Part shown: positions 38,555 to 49,577 of the stretch, piece after piece
How positions within the stretch are numbered: position 1 is the stretch's first letter
How the letters are laid out: every line of letters begins with the position of its first letter
Assembly: GCA_037178625.1 (NCBI GenBank)
Contig: CM074135.1
Coordinates: forward strand, 2,048,001-2,112,000
DNA: 64,000 bases
Direction: 5' to 3'
From: Skeletonema tropicum
Taxonomy: Eukaryota; Bacillariophyta; Thalassiosirophyceae; Thalassiosirales; Thalassiosiraceae
Position numbers and translations under genes: made by a program
Notes under the pieces: model-generated
Database searches by the model: none
What the model was told of the DNA's origin: nothing
Seen by the model: only the letters and a program-made list of their open reading frames with translations

Positions 38555-40078
38555 CAAGCCAAACCAATCAGATCCATAATAATATCTTCTGTCGACACTA
38601 TCATCCTGATCGTGAAGAGCAACGGAGTCAGAGGGCCAATGAATCATCCTAGTAATATAGACAATGGAGCGCCGTTGCACGACGGTCATGTTGGATCTCC
38701 ATCATCTGCAGAGCGCGCCTCGAAGCGCTTGCGACGTTCACCACGCAATGACACTCCGACTTTGGCTGATGACACCCCGAACGATCAACTAACTTTGCCA
38801 GCGGAGGTGTGGGCGGGCGTTATGCAGTTCCTTCCTTTTGGAGATATTTTGACGTGCGGAGCCGTGTCTCGTAGCATTCTCCATGAGACCATGCCGCTGC
38901 TTACTTTATTACGAATTGATACGGCGGCGCAGATGCATTTGGGAGTTGCTTCCCGCTTCCGGGATGTTACTGACATTCACATCAATTCACTTTTGACAGA
39001 GGAGCCGGTGGAAGTAGGAGGCGAAGCAGAGTTGAAAGTTATTGATGTAGATATTGAAACTAGAATCAAATGCATCCCTTTTATATCCAGGTTCTTGCCA
39101 ACACTTGAGCGAGTTCATTTTGGTGGAAAGACAGAAGAAGACGGAGAAGACATAGAGGGGTTTGCTCTTGCAGACGGATACTTTTATGAAGGAGATGACC
39201 TGTATCCTGATGATGGAGCGTGGTCAAGCATGAAGGCTTTTATTGATATGCTCTCGGGAGCTTTTGGCATAGTGGCATTTCCAAATCATTTGAAGATATC
39301 GGGTCTCACTTGCCCTAACAATTGCAATGGGATGATGAGTGGCAATAACTGCACTACATGTCAAAGGGCATGTAAAAGCTTTCCACTTGAATCTGCAGTT
39401 GCATTTGAATCTAGATGTTCATCTATCAGCAATGCTCGCTCTGGGAGGCCGTATGGCCTGGACGTTTGCTTGCGAGTTGCAGAGGTGGAGAGGATAATTG
39501 AAAATCGGCCTGGAGGGAAAGAGCTGCTTCGATCTGATTCACGCCTTTTGAGGCTTTTGGGTAGCGGAAGGCGGTGGGTACTCAATTCTGATGACAATAA
39601 TATTCAAGCGCTCATAATTATAATTGTCAAGTACACACAAGCTCAACTTGCCGAGATCAAGAGAGTGATTCATTATGCTGAATTGGATGTAAAAAAGTTG
39701 TCTGCGCAAAAAGTGCACGAAGCAGTTTCAAAGTCATTCACTGGGGCACCAACACTTCCTCTAGAACGATGGCATCTATCCGAAAAATCAATGGCAGTTT
39801 TGAAAGATGAGGTGGGCCTTTTAATTGACAGAGGTCAATTTAGCGTGTCATCTTCAGATATCCGTCCGTATTTGAAGGCAGTCGTCCAGATATTGGTAGA
39901 ATATGTTGATGATGAGGAGGAGGAATATCCTTCCATCTTTGATAACGAAGCCATTTTGAGTGATTGTTTCAAGCTCCTCAGGCGTCTCATCGAGTATGAC
40001 AATGACAGTGACAATGGAAGACATTAATGATGCTATACTACTATGCCTTGTTTGGTTAAAGCCTTGGATACTAGTAAC

Positions 40079-40578
40079 NNNNNNNNNNNNNNNNNNNNNN
40101 NNNNNNNNNNNNNNNNNNNNNNNNNNNNNNNNNNNNNNNNNNNNNNNNNNNNNNNNNNNNNNNNNNNNNNNNNNNNNNNNNNNNNNNNNNNNNNNNNNNN
40201 NNNNNNNNNNNNNNNNNNNNNNNNNNNNNNNNNNNNNNNNNNNNNNNNNNNNNNNNNNNNNNNNNNNNNNNNNNNNNNNNNNNNNNNNNNNNNNNNNNNN
40301 NNNNNNNNNNNNNNNNNNNNNNNNNNNNNNNNNNNNNNNNNNNNNNNNNNNNNNNNNNNNNNNNNNNNNNNNNNNNNNNNNNNNNNNNNNNNNNNNNNNN
40401 NNNNNNNNNNNNNNNNNNNNNNNNNNNNNNNNNNNNNNNNNNNNNNNNNNNNNNNNNNNNNNNNNNNNNNNNNNNNNNNNNNNNNNNNNNNNNNNNNNNN
40501 NNNNNNNNNNNNNNNNNNNNNNNNNNNNNNNNNNNNNNNNNNNNNNNNNNNNNNNNNNNNNNNNNNNNNNNNNNNNNN
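40079..40578. other. assembly gap, 500 N
   Basis: Exactly 500 ambiguous bases, a usual placeholder for a gap of unknown size. The homologous stretch in copy 1 (about 32795-32835) is only some 40 bp, so the true content is either a short join or another insertion. Confidence 0.95.
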
Positions 40579-41247
40579 GAGAATCAAATGGAAGCGGCAA
40601 GTGCATTAGGAATCATTTTTGCTAAAGGTACTGAAGGACAACGAGAGAAGATCACTGATGCTGAAGTGATTCCCAAATTTACTCTGTTGCTGAATTCATC
40701 TGAAGATAGCATTACCAAGATTGCTCTACGCGGATTGGTCGATATTTTGGTCGGCGAGAAGAAGGATCACGTCGAGGCAATGGTGAATGCAGGTGGCATA
40801 CCAAAGCTTGTTGAGTTGTTGCGCTCGTCAGAAGACGTGCGAGTCAAGGGGTCTCAAAGTCTACTGGTTATCGCTGCAGATGATCACATTCAAAAGGTGA
40901 TCGATGCTAAAGTTCATGACAGTCTCTTCCGTATCATACTTTCCGATGATCAGGCAGAGAGTTTACCGAAGTGCTCTTTGTTACTTCGCAAGATATTCGA
41001 GGTTGAAAAGCCTCCCATTCAGCAAGCAATCGACGCAAATTTGGTGTCAAGACTTGTGCAAATCATAAGTACAAGTGAGGATGAAAGTGTTGAGACAAAT
41101 CTAGCTTTCGTATGCATCTCTCTTGCATCAAAGGCTATTGAAGACAACATTGAATCATTGATGAGAGATACCGGCCTTCTTCAGTTGCTGGTGAGTTTAC
41201 AAGACTCATTGATTGAATCCATTTCGGTACAAGCTGCTACTTGCCTT

Positions 41248-41680
41248 TGTTAGAAATGATAAAGTCACTGTCCCAGTAATCGATTACTGGGACAGTGACT
41301 TTATCATTTCTAACATAATGCAAGTCACCAGTCCGTTCCTAGACTGATGACAGGATTACGAGCCTTGACAGGACCGTAAGTCCATGCCATCTCTAGTCGA
41401 TTACTGGAGACAGGAGTAGGCTAGCGCAGGTCACACCTTGCAGCGTACACCTACATCTAGTGGGAATTACAGTACTAGTATTCCTCTAGCTAGATCTTTA
41501 TCTCCTAGTCCGCCTACTCGCAGTAGTACATATTTCCTCTTATCCATACCTGTCTCTAGGTGGGAAATAGAGGCTTTTTACCTCGCTGGACTCGAACTGG
41601 TGACTTGCATTATGTTAGAAATGATAAAGTCACTGTCCCAGTAATCGATTACTGGGACAGTGACTTTATCATTTCTAACA
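41248..41680. mobile_element. 433-bp element with identical palindromic termini and 5-bp target duplication
   Basis: The sequence GCCTT flanks both sides (41243-41247 and 41681-41685), and copy 1 shows the uninterrupted site near 33498. Each end carries the same 68-bp perfect palindrome starting TGTTAGAAATGATAAAGTCA and centred on ATCGAT (41248-41315 and 41613-41680). Being palindromic, these are both direct and inverted repeats. Inverted homology continues about 19 bp further in (TAATGCAAGTCACCAGT versus its complement). Inside the right end, on the minus strand, is a Pol III B-box-like AGTTCGAGTCC. No coding capacity. TG...CA ends and a 5-bp duplication recall LTR elements, but I do not assign a class. 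Confidence 0.85.
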
Positions 41681-43847
41681 GCCTTGATCACGTTGCACAT
41701 ATTAGGACCTCATTTGATGCTGAATGTGAAGAGGCTCTCTCCTGGGGAGAGTACCGTGTGCTTGATCTTGTCGATAGTGATGATGACAGCGCAATCTCAT
41801 TCGAGGAAGCTATGGAAGTTAACAATGAGCAAGTTGCATTGGAAGAGCAGCAAGCAGCGGCTGCCAATGCCTCGATTTATGTATACCAACCTGAATCTTC
41901 GGCATATGAGGAGGATAAAACAGAGACTCCTTCGCTACTTGACATTCCTCAAAGTTTGCTAGAGACTATTCTCATCTACACCACTAGAAAACAAGCTGAA
42001 CTCAACGTTCTAGCGACTGTTTGCAAAAAATTCAGCACAATTGTGGACATTCGCAATGACGGTGGGATTCATAGATGTCACCCTCTTAAATGTCACCCTT
42101 CAATTACGAAAGTGCATGGCTACAAAGTCGGCAAGTCGGCTCATGCTTCAGGGCTGCTCATGATTAGAAGGGCTCAAAGTCGAGGGAACACGGACAATGC
42201 AATAATGGAAGTCATTTGTGAAAGAGGCTTGGTCGATGGGGTTGCTCATTTGTATGCAGACGAGTTGAGCAAGTTAGCAGCTGATATTTTGACAAGAATG
42301 AATCATTTTGGGACAGATTTTTCTTTTCGACTCTGAGGAGACACTGTTGATTATCTTTTCGGTGCGTATTTGAAAGGCTAGTGTGTATGCAGCTTTAACT
42401 CTGATCTGCTGCTGACTTGTGTCATCTTATCATCTTCGCCTTGACAGAATTATTACAGGATTATATGGTGAGGAGACTTGAGGATGCATTGTTGATGGCA
42501 ATTCATTGTGGGAGAACGGAGGTTCAGGAGCAAGATTTTACTCTCTCACCTTCTCGGGAGAATCATTCGAAGTGTTGTGTGGCCGCAAATTATCATGGGG
42601 CGGAAGATCATAGCTTTCTTTGCTCTTGTGGCCTTGCGTCATCCAGCAACATTGTTTGGCGATGGCCAACAAATAACTGCCGGGATTTATTGCCACCAGG
42701 TGCTGGTCGCAAAATCATCAGGAGACTCGCTTACAGGGCTGGGATAGTTCGATTAACCAGTGCTGCTTTTGAGATTATCGAAGCTGAACTTCTTCATACT
42801 CTGGGCGTTCTACTAGTAGAGGCGTACGAATCATCTGTGGAAATATCGAAGAGTGCCCGGTTCCTCGGTCCTAAACAAGCACCCCCTTACAAAATGAGAA
42901 TAGTTCCTGGCTGCATTGATATGTTTTATGTGCCACCCCCTCCGCTCACTCAACCTCTCAATGACGAAGAAACAAACCAGACTGACGAAAATCCTCCTGT
43001 TTACACGATTGTTCCAGGACAGATCAGTGCTGCAGCCCAGCGAAGGAATATTGAGCCTCATGACGTTTACGCATCCAATGGTTGGATGATCTCAAGGAAT
43101 TCACCTGAAGATGAGGAGGTTATCGAAAGGAGCTATTACTACAAAGATCATTATTATGAAGACTGTGATCATTGCTTCCCACGCGATTGTGATTGTGACG
43201 GTAAAGGCAAAGAAATCGATGGTAATGGTAATGAGGAGGTCAACGACTCTTCTAGGGGCAATGACGAGGTGCCAGCTGACAACTTTGTCGCGAACGATAG
43301 CGATAACGATTCTCATTCTGCCAACCGTCATGACGCAGCCCCTGTTGTTGCACCTGCTGTTGCCGATGCCAATGCTGCGAACGCCCCTCAACCAGTAGGG
43401 AATGAATTAGATGCACTGCGCAATCATCGACTATTCCAGGAGCTGCGAAGAAGCTTCCAGAACGGCTTTGCTTCAGGACAGGTTTTGCTCCGTGAAATTA
43501 TTCAGCAGCACCCAGGACTAGGAGATGCCATTGATTCCAATCAGGCTCTATTTTATGATATGATGAGCCAGTGAGAGCCAGCGAGAGCGAGTGATCATCT
43601 ATAGACAGCGACGAACGAGTGCAGGAATCTACTTTGCTGGTATTTTGCTGGAGGCATATGGAATGCTTTCAGAGAAAACACCCAGCAATAATTAGTTTAT
43701 GAAATAATAAGCATCACATAACAAGAAGTCTTTTTGTTGCCAAGTTTTCATTATTATCGTGCACAACAAACTAGTGTCAATCACTTGTCTCCAAGGATCT
43801 TCTTTGACTAAACTGGACGCTTCAATGCTGATCGCCTCCCTCCTTTT

Positions 43848-44095
43848 CTAGCTGTGCATCCCTCTCACTGTCCAAAGTAATGCTTCGTGTGCTGCCATAT
43901 TTCTCGTAGAGCTGCCCTCCGTTGTAGTTTGCGTTAATGTTCTGATGAAGTATGAAGTAATCGACGTGAAAGAATTGAGGAACGACATCAACCAGGCAAT
44001 CCATTTGAGACCATCTATGGCGGTCGATTCGTAATGTTGAGGAGCAATTAGCTCTTGATTGAAATAGAGTGGAGAAGCAGGGACCCAACAATACT
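43848..44095 (-). pseudogene. sulfotransferase remnant, internally deleted
   Basis: It holds the last ~70 bp and the first ~170 bp of the coding region of the sulfotransferase at 35660-36757, fused by a deletion of roughly 770 bp. Recognisable pieces are LIAPQHYEST and WIAWLMSFLNSFTS. The PAPS loop is altered (SFLNSFTS instead of SFPNSGTS), so it is not functional. Confidence 0.8.
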
Positions 44096-44353
44096 TATGC
44101 ATGGCAAATAGATATCTTTCCTCGTCGTCCCCTTTCCTATGACATAGAAATGTTGCCCATACTTTTGTGCGTGCGATCCGCAACAATCTGAAACCACCTC
44201 CTCCGAAGAGGATCCAGCTGCGTTTGTTGCATCGAGAATATTTGAGTCCGTACGTTCATGGCATCACATTTGTAACAGCAGAAACTAAAAAAGTTTGTGC
44301 ACCGATAGAACAACGCATTAGTCACTCATTTCACTAATTACTCTTTAATAGAA

Positions 44354-47300
44354 TTACTGTCTCCTTTCATCCCCAGAATTTTGCAGTTTCCGGTTACGTT
44401 CACAGACTGAATTAAATTTCCTAACGTTTGAGTTAAATTCATCTCTCCGTGATGATTGATTCTTTAGAGACCCGAGGAAGGCACTCTTCGCGTGTTCGGG
44501 CGCTGACACAAGGGGTGGTTGAATCCACTGGAGGAGAAGATGGGGACACAACATGTTGAGGTGAAACAAAACTCCCGCAATGGATCCACTCCCATAATCT
44601 AGTCGGTAGGCGGGCAAGTTGCCCAAAAGAGCCTGGGCAAGGTTGATAACCAGCTGCTCTCCCTCTGCCATGATAGCTTTCTCCAATGCAGCCAGACTCG
44701 CCTCCTCAATCGCATTTAGAGCATTAGCCGTTCTAAGTTTCAAACTGTAAGACATCGTCGCCTCCAAGAAGTTCAATGTTCCTCTATTTGCATCGCGATG
44801 GTCCAACTTCATTCCGAGTGCAGCGTATTGCAGCAATGAATTCAAAAGTGGACTTTGTACTAGCGGACCTGGACAATAATTAATCATACGTCCAGCAAGG
44901 TAGAAGAACTCCTCCACAACGTCGGGGTGTGCTGTTAAGTCATCGGCCGTCCGACACGAGTTAAATACTGAGGTTGATAGATTCGCCATCATGCCATACA
45001 ATAACTGTGAATATGCTGAATTTCTCCCAAACTCCGATACGCAAATACTAGCCAGATACAGGTAGGGAGATAGCAAGGAGAGAGAGAAGTTCTTGACAAT
45101 TTGATCAGTCAATGGCTCTAGCATTGGTGCATACGATGCAGCTCCGCATTCTCTCATGGCATGTTTGTGAAGTCGACATAATTTCTCTCCACAGTTGAAA
45201 TCTCTCGGATGTTTCTTACTCACGGAATCGAGCATGGGCCATGATTCTTTCATTAGGCTAAGAATGAAGTCAGACCGGCTAAGTGATGATTGCTTTGGCA
45301 AACGCAAGTGCTGAACGAGTACTGTCAATCGAGATAGTTCGGCAGCAATCTGCTTTGGGCTAGCTGAAAATTCTGGTGATGCTACCACTTTCATACTCGC
45401 CATAATTGGTTGTGCCAAATGATTGATGTAGCTATTGATAACATCCGAGCTGATCGATGAATCGTTGAGCAATTTCGTTGAGATTGCTTTACATACACCC
45501 TCGAGGACTTCCAATTCATTTTTTAGATCAATCACAAAGTCCTCCCCACTCCCCGCAGTTCCCCGTTGCAGATCTCTAGCTGCAACAATTCCATCGTAGA
45601 GTTGAAGAGCTGCATCTCCCATCGTTTGGCAGTTTTCACAAATTTCTCGAATTGCTACAGCAGATGAACGAGCACATTTGGGAATGGAGAGACCTTGTGC
45701 CAAATATGGTAAGAGTGGTTGTAAGTATGATGAATGTCTCCCCAACCACGGTGCAAATTTTCCAACCGCCCGGCATGCAGTGGACCTCAACAGTGGAACC
45801 TGTGTCGGAAGCTGCGGAATCAACCCCATTACAAAAGGAATCACTTGCGGTTCATCACTAGGAACGTACATGGCAATAGTCTGAATGGCATACAAATAGG
45901 CTTCGATACCATGCCAATCTGAAGGTTGTCGATTCTGAGGCAATGCCGCTACTCTATGACACTCTTCCTCTAATGCACCACCAACATTGCGCAGCACAGC
46001 ATCTCCACCCAACAGTCGACAGCAATCATCGATAGTATCGGCAAAGTAAGACCGATTTACCTCGATATCCTCCAATCGATCCGCACTCAGATCTTCCACT
46101 CCTACCGGATACCTCAGTAAATTGGTGCATATAGACAACAATCTTGTAAGTTGTCCCGAAAAGGAATCGATCTTAATCTGTCGATACTCAAATGGTTCCA
46201 ACTCTTCCAAACCCATGACAAACCTATACCAAAAATGCAATGTAATACCCGCAATATCTGGATCAGGTATAGCGGAGCATCGCAAAACCAACTCTACCAA
46301 TGCACCCTGATTCATCTCCTCATGACTTAGTATCAAACTATTGTACGATTCACCCATCTCGGTGAAAATCCGACAATATCCACGCATACCATCCTCATCC
46401 TCCTCTTGAATCGATTTCTGAAATGGACTCAATCCACCTCCCGCCACACCATCCTGTCCCAACGCCATGGCCTTGGGTATAATACTAAAAATCAACCCCT
46501 CATTCCCCCTCCGATGACTCGGATACGTCCGCAGCAACTCCACCACCACATCCACCGCCAATTCAAACCCCCCATTCGCCGAATCTCCCAATAATTCAAA
46601 TACCCACGGAACCAACACCGTCTTCTCCAACAATTGTGGGTCCATATCTACAATCCGTATCCAACTTTGCAAACAACTCAACACTGCCTCAGTCGTCGCC
46701 ACGTCATCAAATCCTGACGATTTGGTCGACTGTACGGCATGCTCACACAATCCCAATACAATCCTTGATGAATTCCGGAGCATATCACGATAACTCCATA
46801 AATCCTCCTCACGTGATACTACCAATCGATTGCTATCGGCTTCTTCGGGAATACTCCGGAATAATTCCAATACCGCCGGACCTAACTCTGGATGGGGCTG
46901 CAGCACATTGGTCGAAATGTCATTGAGACACGTATGCCATGACAATTGTACGGCGAGTGCGGCAATTGTCATGGCGAGACGTGTCACGAGTGGACGGTTG
47001 GCCGGTCGATTCTCAATGTTGGCACGGACACTATCGGTAGCGTGGGAGATGAAGTGACGCACGAGTGAGTCTCGGAGGGAGGGGAGAGAGTCGGGGGGGA
47101 GTTGATGGACGTCACTGAGGCATTTGGCGTGGAGGGTTTGGGCGGCGAAGAATTGACGTTGGGTGGATAAGGTGGAGTCTTCGTTAGTATTGTTGGGAGC
47201 TGGTGATGAGAGCAGTCGATCGCAAACTATCCAGGCTACGGCGGTGCGTTGAAATGAAGTTAGGTAGCGATCGGCCACATCTCGTCGATCGAAGGGAGAC

Positions 47301-47482
47301 GATGATCCATTGTTGCCTCCGCTGGGGTTGTTGCCACCGCCTCCGCCAACGTTGGGGGCGTAGACAGTTTGTAGGGCAAGGAGGACACGTGGAAGTTCTT
47401 CTTCTGGATCAGAGCTGTGTGGAGGAAGCTGCTGCTGCTGTTGCTGCTGTGGAGGCTGCTGTTGGTAGCTCATGTTTGACAT
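44354..47482 (-). CDS. transportin-3 / MTR10-like importin beta family receptor
   Basis: A single intact frame of 1,042 residues. After a Gln/Pro-rich N-terminus, it shows the exportin/importin N-terminal HEAT pattern: SFQRTAVAWIVCDRLLS, FFAAQTLHAKC, LPSLRDSLVRHF. The middle has YCRIFTEMGESY and FWYRFVMGLEEL; the C-terminal part has HPDVVEEFFYLAGRMI and KLDHRDANRGTLNFLEA. These are the best-conserved points of transportin-3 (yeast Mtr10). The protein would import SR-type splicing factors in a RanGTP-dependent way. Length compares with about 920-970 in other eukaryotes; the excess is N-terminal low complexity. ATG 47482 and the nearby 47473 are both possible starts. Confidence 0.92.
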   Translation of the reverse strand: MSNMSYQQQPPQQQQQQQLPPHSSDPEEELPRVLLALQTVYAPNVGGGGGNNPSGGNNGSSSPFDRRDVADRYLTSFQRTAVAWIVCDRLLSSPAPNNTNEDSTLSTQRQFFAAQTLHAKCLSDVHQLPPDSLPSLRDSLVRHFISHATDSVRANIENRPANRPLVTRLAMTIAALAVQLSWHTCLNDISTNVLQPHPELGPAVLELFRSIPEEADSNRLVVSREEDLWSYRDMLRNSSRIVLGLCEHAVQSTKSSGFDDVATTEAVLSCLQSWIRIVDMDPQLLEKTVLVPWVFELLGDSANGGFELAVDVVVELLRTYPSHRRGNEGLIFSIIPKAMALGQDGVAGGGLSPFQKSIQEEDEDGMRGYCRIFTEMGESYNSLILSHEEMNQGALVELVLRCSAIPDPDIAGITLHFWYRFVMGLEELEPFEYRQIKIDSFSGQLTRLLSICTNLLRYPVGVEDLSADRLEDIEVNRSYFADTIDDCCRLLGGDAVLRNVGGALEEECHRVAALPQNRQPSDWHGIEAYLYAIQTIAMYVPSDEPQVIPFVMGLIPQLPTQVPLLRSTACRAVGKFAPWLGRHSSYLQPLLPYLAQGLSIPKCARSSAVAIREICENCQTMGDAALQLYDGIVAARDLQRGTAGSGEDFVIDLKNELEVLEGVCKAISTKLLNDSSISSDVINSYINHLAQPIMASMKVVASPEFSASPKQIAAELSRLTVLVQHLRLPKQSSLSRSDFILSLMKESWPMLDSVSKKHPRDFNCGEKLCRLHKHAMRECGAASYAPMLEPLTDQIVKNFSLSLLSPYLYLASICVSEFGRNSAYSQLLYGMMANLSTSVFNSCRTADDLTAHPDVVEEFFYLAGRMINYCPGPLVQSPLLNSLLQYAALGMKLDHRDANRGTLNFLEATMSYSLKLRTANALNAIEEASLAALEKAIMAEGEQLVINLAQALLGNLPAYRLDYGSGSIAGVLFHLNMLCPHLLLQWIQPPLVSAPEHAKSAFLGSLKNQSSRRDEFNSNVRKFNSVCERNRKLQNSGDERRQ

Positions 47483-47995
47483 TTAAATTTAGTGGCTACT
47501 GCATGCAATGATCGTCATGGTCATCGCCATTTTTGTGGTTGTTTTGTGATCGTGTTAGATGTTAGATTTGATGGTGGCCCACGCTATTGTATTGCCCACG
47601 TACAACTAGAGCATCGCAAATCGCAACAAAAGCACAGAAAATTCTGAAATCTGTGGTTCGCCCCCTTATACCCCCATTTGTGGGCAGAAATGGGATTAAA
47701 TATCCGATTATGAATGTAAAATAACCATTGGTCCATGATTTATACGCATTATTGTCGGGGTAAATTCCCAAGCCCCCTCCCAATCTCTCACTTTTTTGGA
47801 CATGACATGCACCATACATGCTATGCTACACTTACCTAAAAGTTGCGTTGCACTGCTAGCTATTAGCTATTCTCCTAGAGAGAGCTACAAAGCAGCCTAT
47901 CTGAGCAGCCGGATGTCCCCTTGCTCTTGAAAGAGAGATTTCTCCATTATATTCGAAGAGCACTGGCTGAGTTTTTGCTGACCGTACAACGCAAC
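47483..47995. other. 513-bp divergent intergenic region
   Basis: It lies between the transportin-3 and MYND genes. The MYND reading frame extends upstream to 47921, but the 47996 start fits better. CTAGAGAGAGC near 47874 resembles AGCTAGAGAG motifs seen near 4230 and 15230. Confidence 0.35.
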
Positions 47996-48868
47996 ATGCC
48001 GTCGAAGAAAGAAGCGAGAGGCAAAGCGCGGCGGGTGGCAAAAAATGTCATGGGGGAGGATGGCACGAAAATACAGCGGCTGAAGAAGATTAGCAACAAC
48101 AGTAACAACAAAGATGAGGACGCTTTATTGGAGGAAGCGATCAATCTTGCTGCAGTTGAAAGGGAAGAGCTAGAAACAGCCGCTAAAAATGACAAGGTTA
48201 ATAATTCCGAGGAATGCCATCATGGTTTGCCCAAAGGACACGTTTGTGCAGGGTTTATGGAGTCATTTGACAATGTATGTGCTGCATTCAGTAAACTCAA
48301 TCTAACAGCAGGTGATTTGTTTAAAAACGCTTATGAAGCAACAAAAACAAAGTATGCCAATGTATGGAATGATCCAGATAAGTTGAAATGGGTTGTGTCT
48401 AATTATTTGACTCGGGGAACGGACTGGATTCTTGAGGGGGAATACGCTGTTGCTTGCCTTGCCGCAATGCATGTAAGCTTCTTTGAGCAATGGATGGCAA
48501 TAAAGGAATACACGAATAACGAAGCTCAAGCCTCTTGGAACTTGTGTGACTGGGGCAAGATTTCTGAGTTGTACAAGGGAGATGAGCACACACTCGTTAG
48601 CTTCTTCAGGAAACGAATTCCCTGTAAATGCTTGGATGAAAAACTCAAAGAGGTAAAGTCAATCACAAAGATTGGTATCTGTCAAAATCCAAGCTTCAGT
48701 CTTCCTGATTCGATGACTGCACGTAGTAAAATGTTGTATTGCACTCAGTGCCGTAGGGCAAACTATTGTTCCATTGCGTGCCAAGAGGCCGATTGGCCGT
48801 CGCACAAAAAATACTGCGCCGTTGATGCGAGAAGGTTGGCTGCACTGAAGTCAAGACAGAAGGAATAG
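47996..48868 (+). CDS. MYND zinc-finger protein
   Basis: The start at 47996 (CAACATGCC) gives a basic N-terminus (MPSKKEARGKARR). The ORF is open further upstream but lacks protein-like sequence there. The 290-residue product has CHHGLPKGHVC near residue 80, a middle part with WVVSNYLTRGTDWILEGEY, and a C-terminal MYND finger: CTQCRRANYCSIACQEADW followed by PSHKKYC. The preceding pair, usually two cysteines, reads CQNPSF, so one zinc ligand seems to be missing or replaced. This is a multigene type in centric diatoms; MYND fingers mediate protein contacts. Function is unknown. Confidence 0.82.
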   Translation: MPSKKEARGKARRVAKNVMGEDGTKIQRLKKISNNSNNKDEDALLEEAINLAAVEREELETAAKNDKVNNSEECHHGLPKGHVCAGFMESFDNVCAAFSKLNLTAGDLFKNAYEATKTKYANVWNDPDKLKWVVSNYLTRGTDWILEGEYAVACLAAMHVSFFEQWMAIKEYTNNEAQASWNLCDWGKISELYKGDEHTLVSFFRKRIPCKCLDEKLKEVKSITKIGICQNPSFSLPDSMTARSKMLYCTQCRRANYCSIACQEADWPSHKKYCAVDARRLAALKSRQKE

Positions 48869-48993
48869 ACGACCTCAGTATATTTCATATTGAACACAGA
48901 ATTCTCAGGACATCGCGATCTACTATTTGGGAGAGTTCGACTTGGATGATTTTTGTAATTCACAAAGGTAATTTTCATTTCGCAGTTACATAC

Positions 48994-49443
48994 TTAGTTT
49001 TGTAAGTCATAGATACCAACTTGAACTTCAATATTGCTTGTCACTCGGCACTCGAATTGCCCACGAAAATCATTTTCCAAAGAGGCGAGGGATGATGACC
49101 ACACCTGTTGGACAATTCGCTTTAAGTATATCTTCCTCAAAAGCAGAGGGAATGATGAATGAACTTCGAGCATTCGAGGCCCTGCACTCGTCCCTCGGAA
49201 AGCCATGGAACGATGTGAAAATAACTCTCTCATACGCAGTAGCGGCGTAATTATTGTGCCATTTTGATCAGGTCCGAGATACAAACTATCTCCTTCTACA
49301 AAAAAAGCTGCAGAAATGATACATTCAAAGCTGTCAAAATATTCTTCGCAGGTCACTTCACTGGTAGATAGAGGTAACAAGTTCGAGGTCATTGCCATGG
49401 ATCGAGAACACATAAATGACCTTGTCAAAGCTTTTACGACCAT
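48994..49443 (-). CDS. hypothetical 149-residue ORF
   Basis: The frame is open, with blocks such as FECIISAAFFVEGDSLYLGP and FPLLLRKIYLKRIVQQVW. Its C-terminal end (ECRVTSNIEVQVGIYDLQ) resembles a second degenerate stretch on the minus strand near 50000-50100, so it belongs to a locally duplicated sequence. I do not recognise the family. Confidence 0.35.
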   Translation of the reverse strand: MVVKALTRSFMCSRSMAMTSNLLPLSTSEVTCEEYFDSFECIISAAFFVEGDSLYLGPDQNGTIITPLLRMRELFSHRSMAFRGTSAGPRMLEVHSSFPLLLRKIYLKRIVQQVWSSSLASLENDFRGQFECRVTSNIEVQVGIYDLQN

Positions 49444-49473
49444 TCAATATCCTCTTATTTGATAAAATAGCTG

Positions 49474-49577
49474 TGTGCTTTTGTCTTTGATTTGCTTGCC
49501 GTGTAGATTTGCTTGCCGTGTAGTGCTTTTGTCTTTGATTTGCTTGCCGTGTAAAATGATAGCCGTGTAAAATAAGT
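49474..49577. repeat. short tandem repeat, TTTGCTTGCCGTGTA units
   Basis: GTGCTTTTGTCTTTGATTTG and GCTTGCCGTGTA recur two to four times. The last unit is degenerate (GATAGCCGTGTAAAAT). Confidence 0.7.

Larger units (their letters stand above)
38639..43574 (+). pseudogene. F-box / armadillo / histone-fold gene, copy 2, disrupted
   Basis: It is a direct repeat of the 31.4-kb gene. The frame from 38639 is intact for the F-box, Cys cluster and start of the armadillo region, including the places where copy 1 is shifted. A +1 shift follows near 40008 and an extra 7-8 bp near 40040. A 500-base assembly gap covers 40079-40578. A 433-bp transposon (41248-41680) interrupts an armadillo repeat, and CGA to TGA at 42334 puts a stop just before the H3-like helix 2. 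The intron is 42362-42447. Exon 2 (42448-43574) is open and keeps the H3-like, H4-like and STI1 parts. It is probably non-functional as a full-length protein. Exon 2 could still be expressed from another start. Confidence 0.8.

Noticed and set aside
39854..40625. Long open frames across the N run
   Set aside because: They exist only because ambiguous bases contain no stops.
41590..41640. Possible tRNA gene on the minus strand (GTTCGAGTCC)
   Set aside because: The flanks do not pair into T and acceptor stems. It is at most a B-box or tRNA-derived piece inside the transposon.
41248..41680. Calling the insertion a standard LTR (TRIM) element
   Set aside because: TG...CA ends and a 5-bp duplication fit, but the repeats are only 68 bp, fully palindromic, and no clear primer-binding site or polypurine tract is visible.
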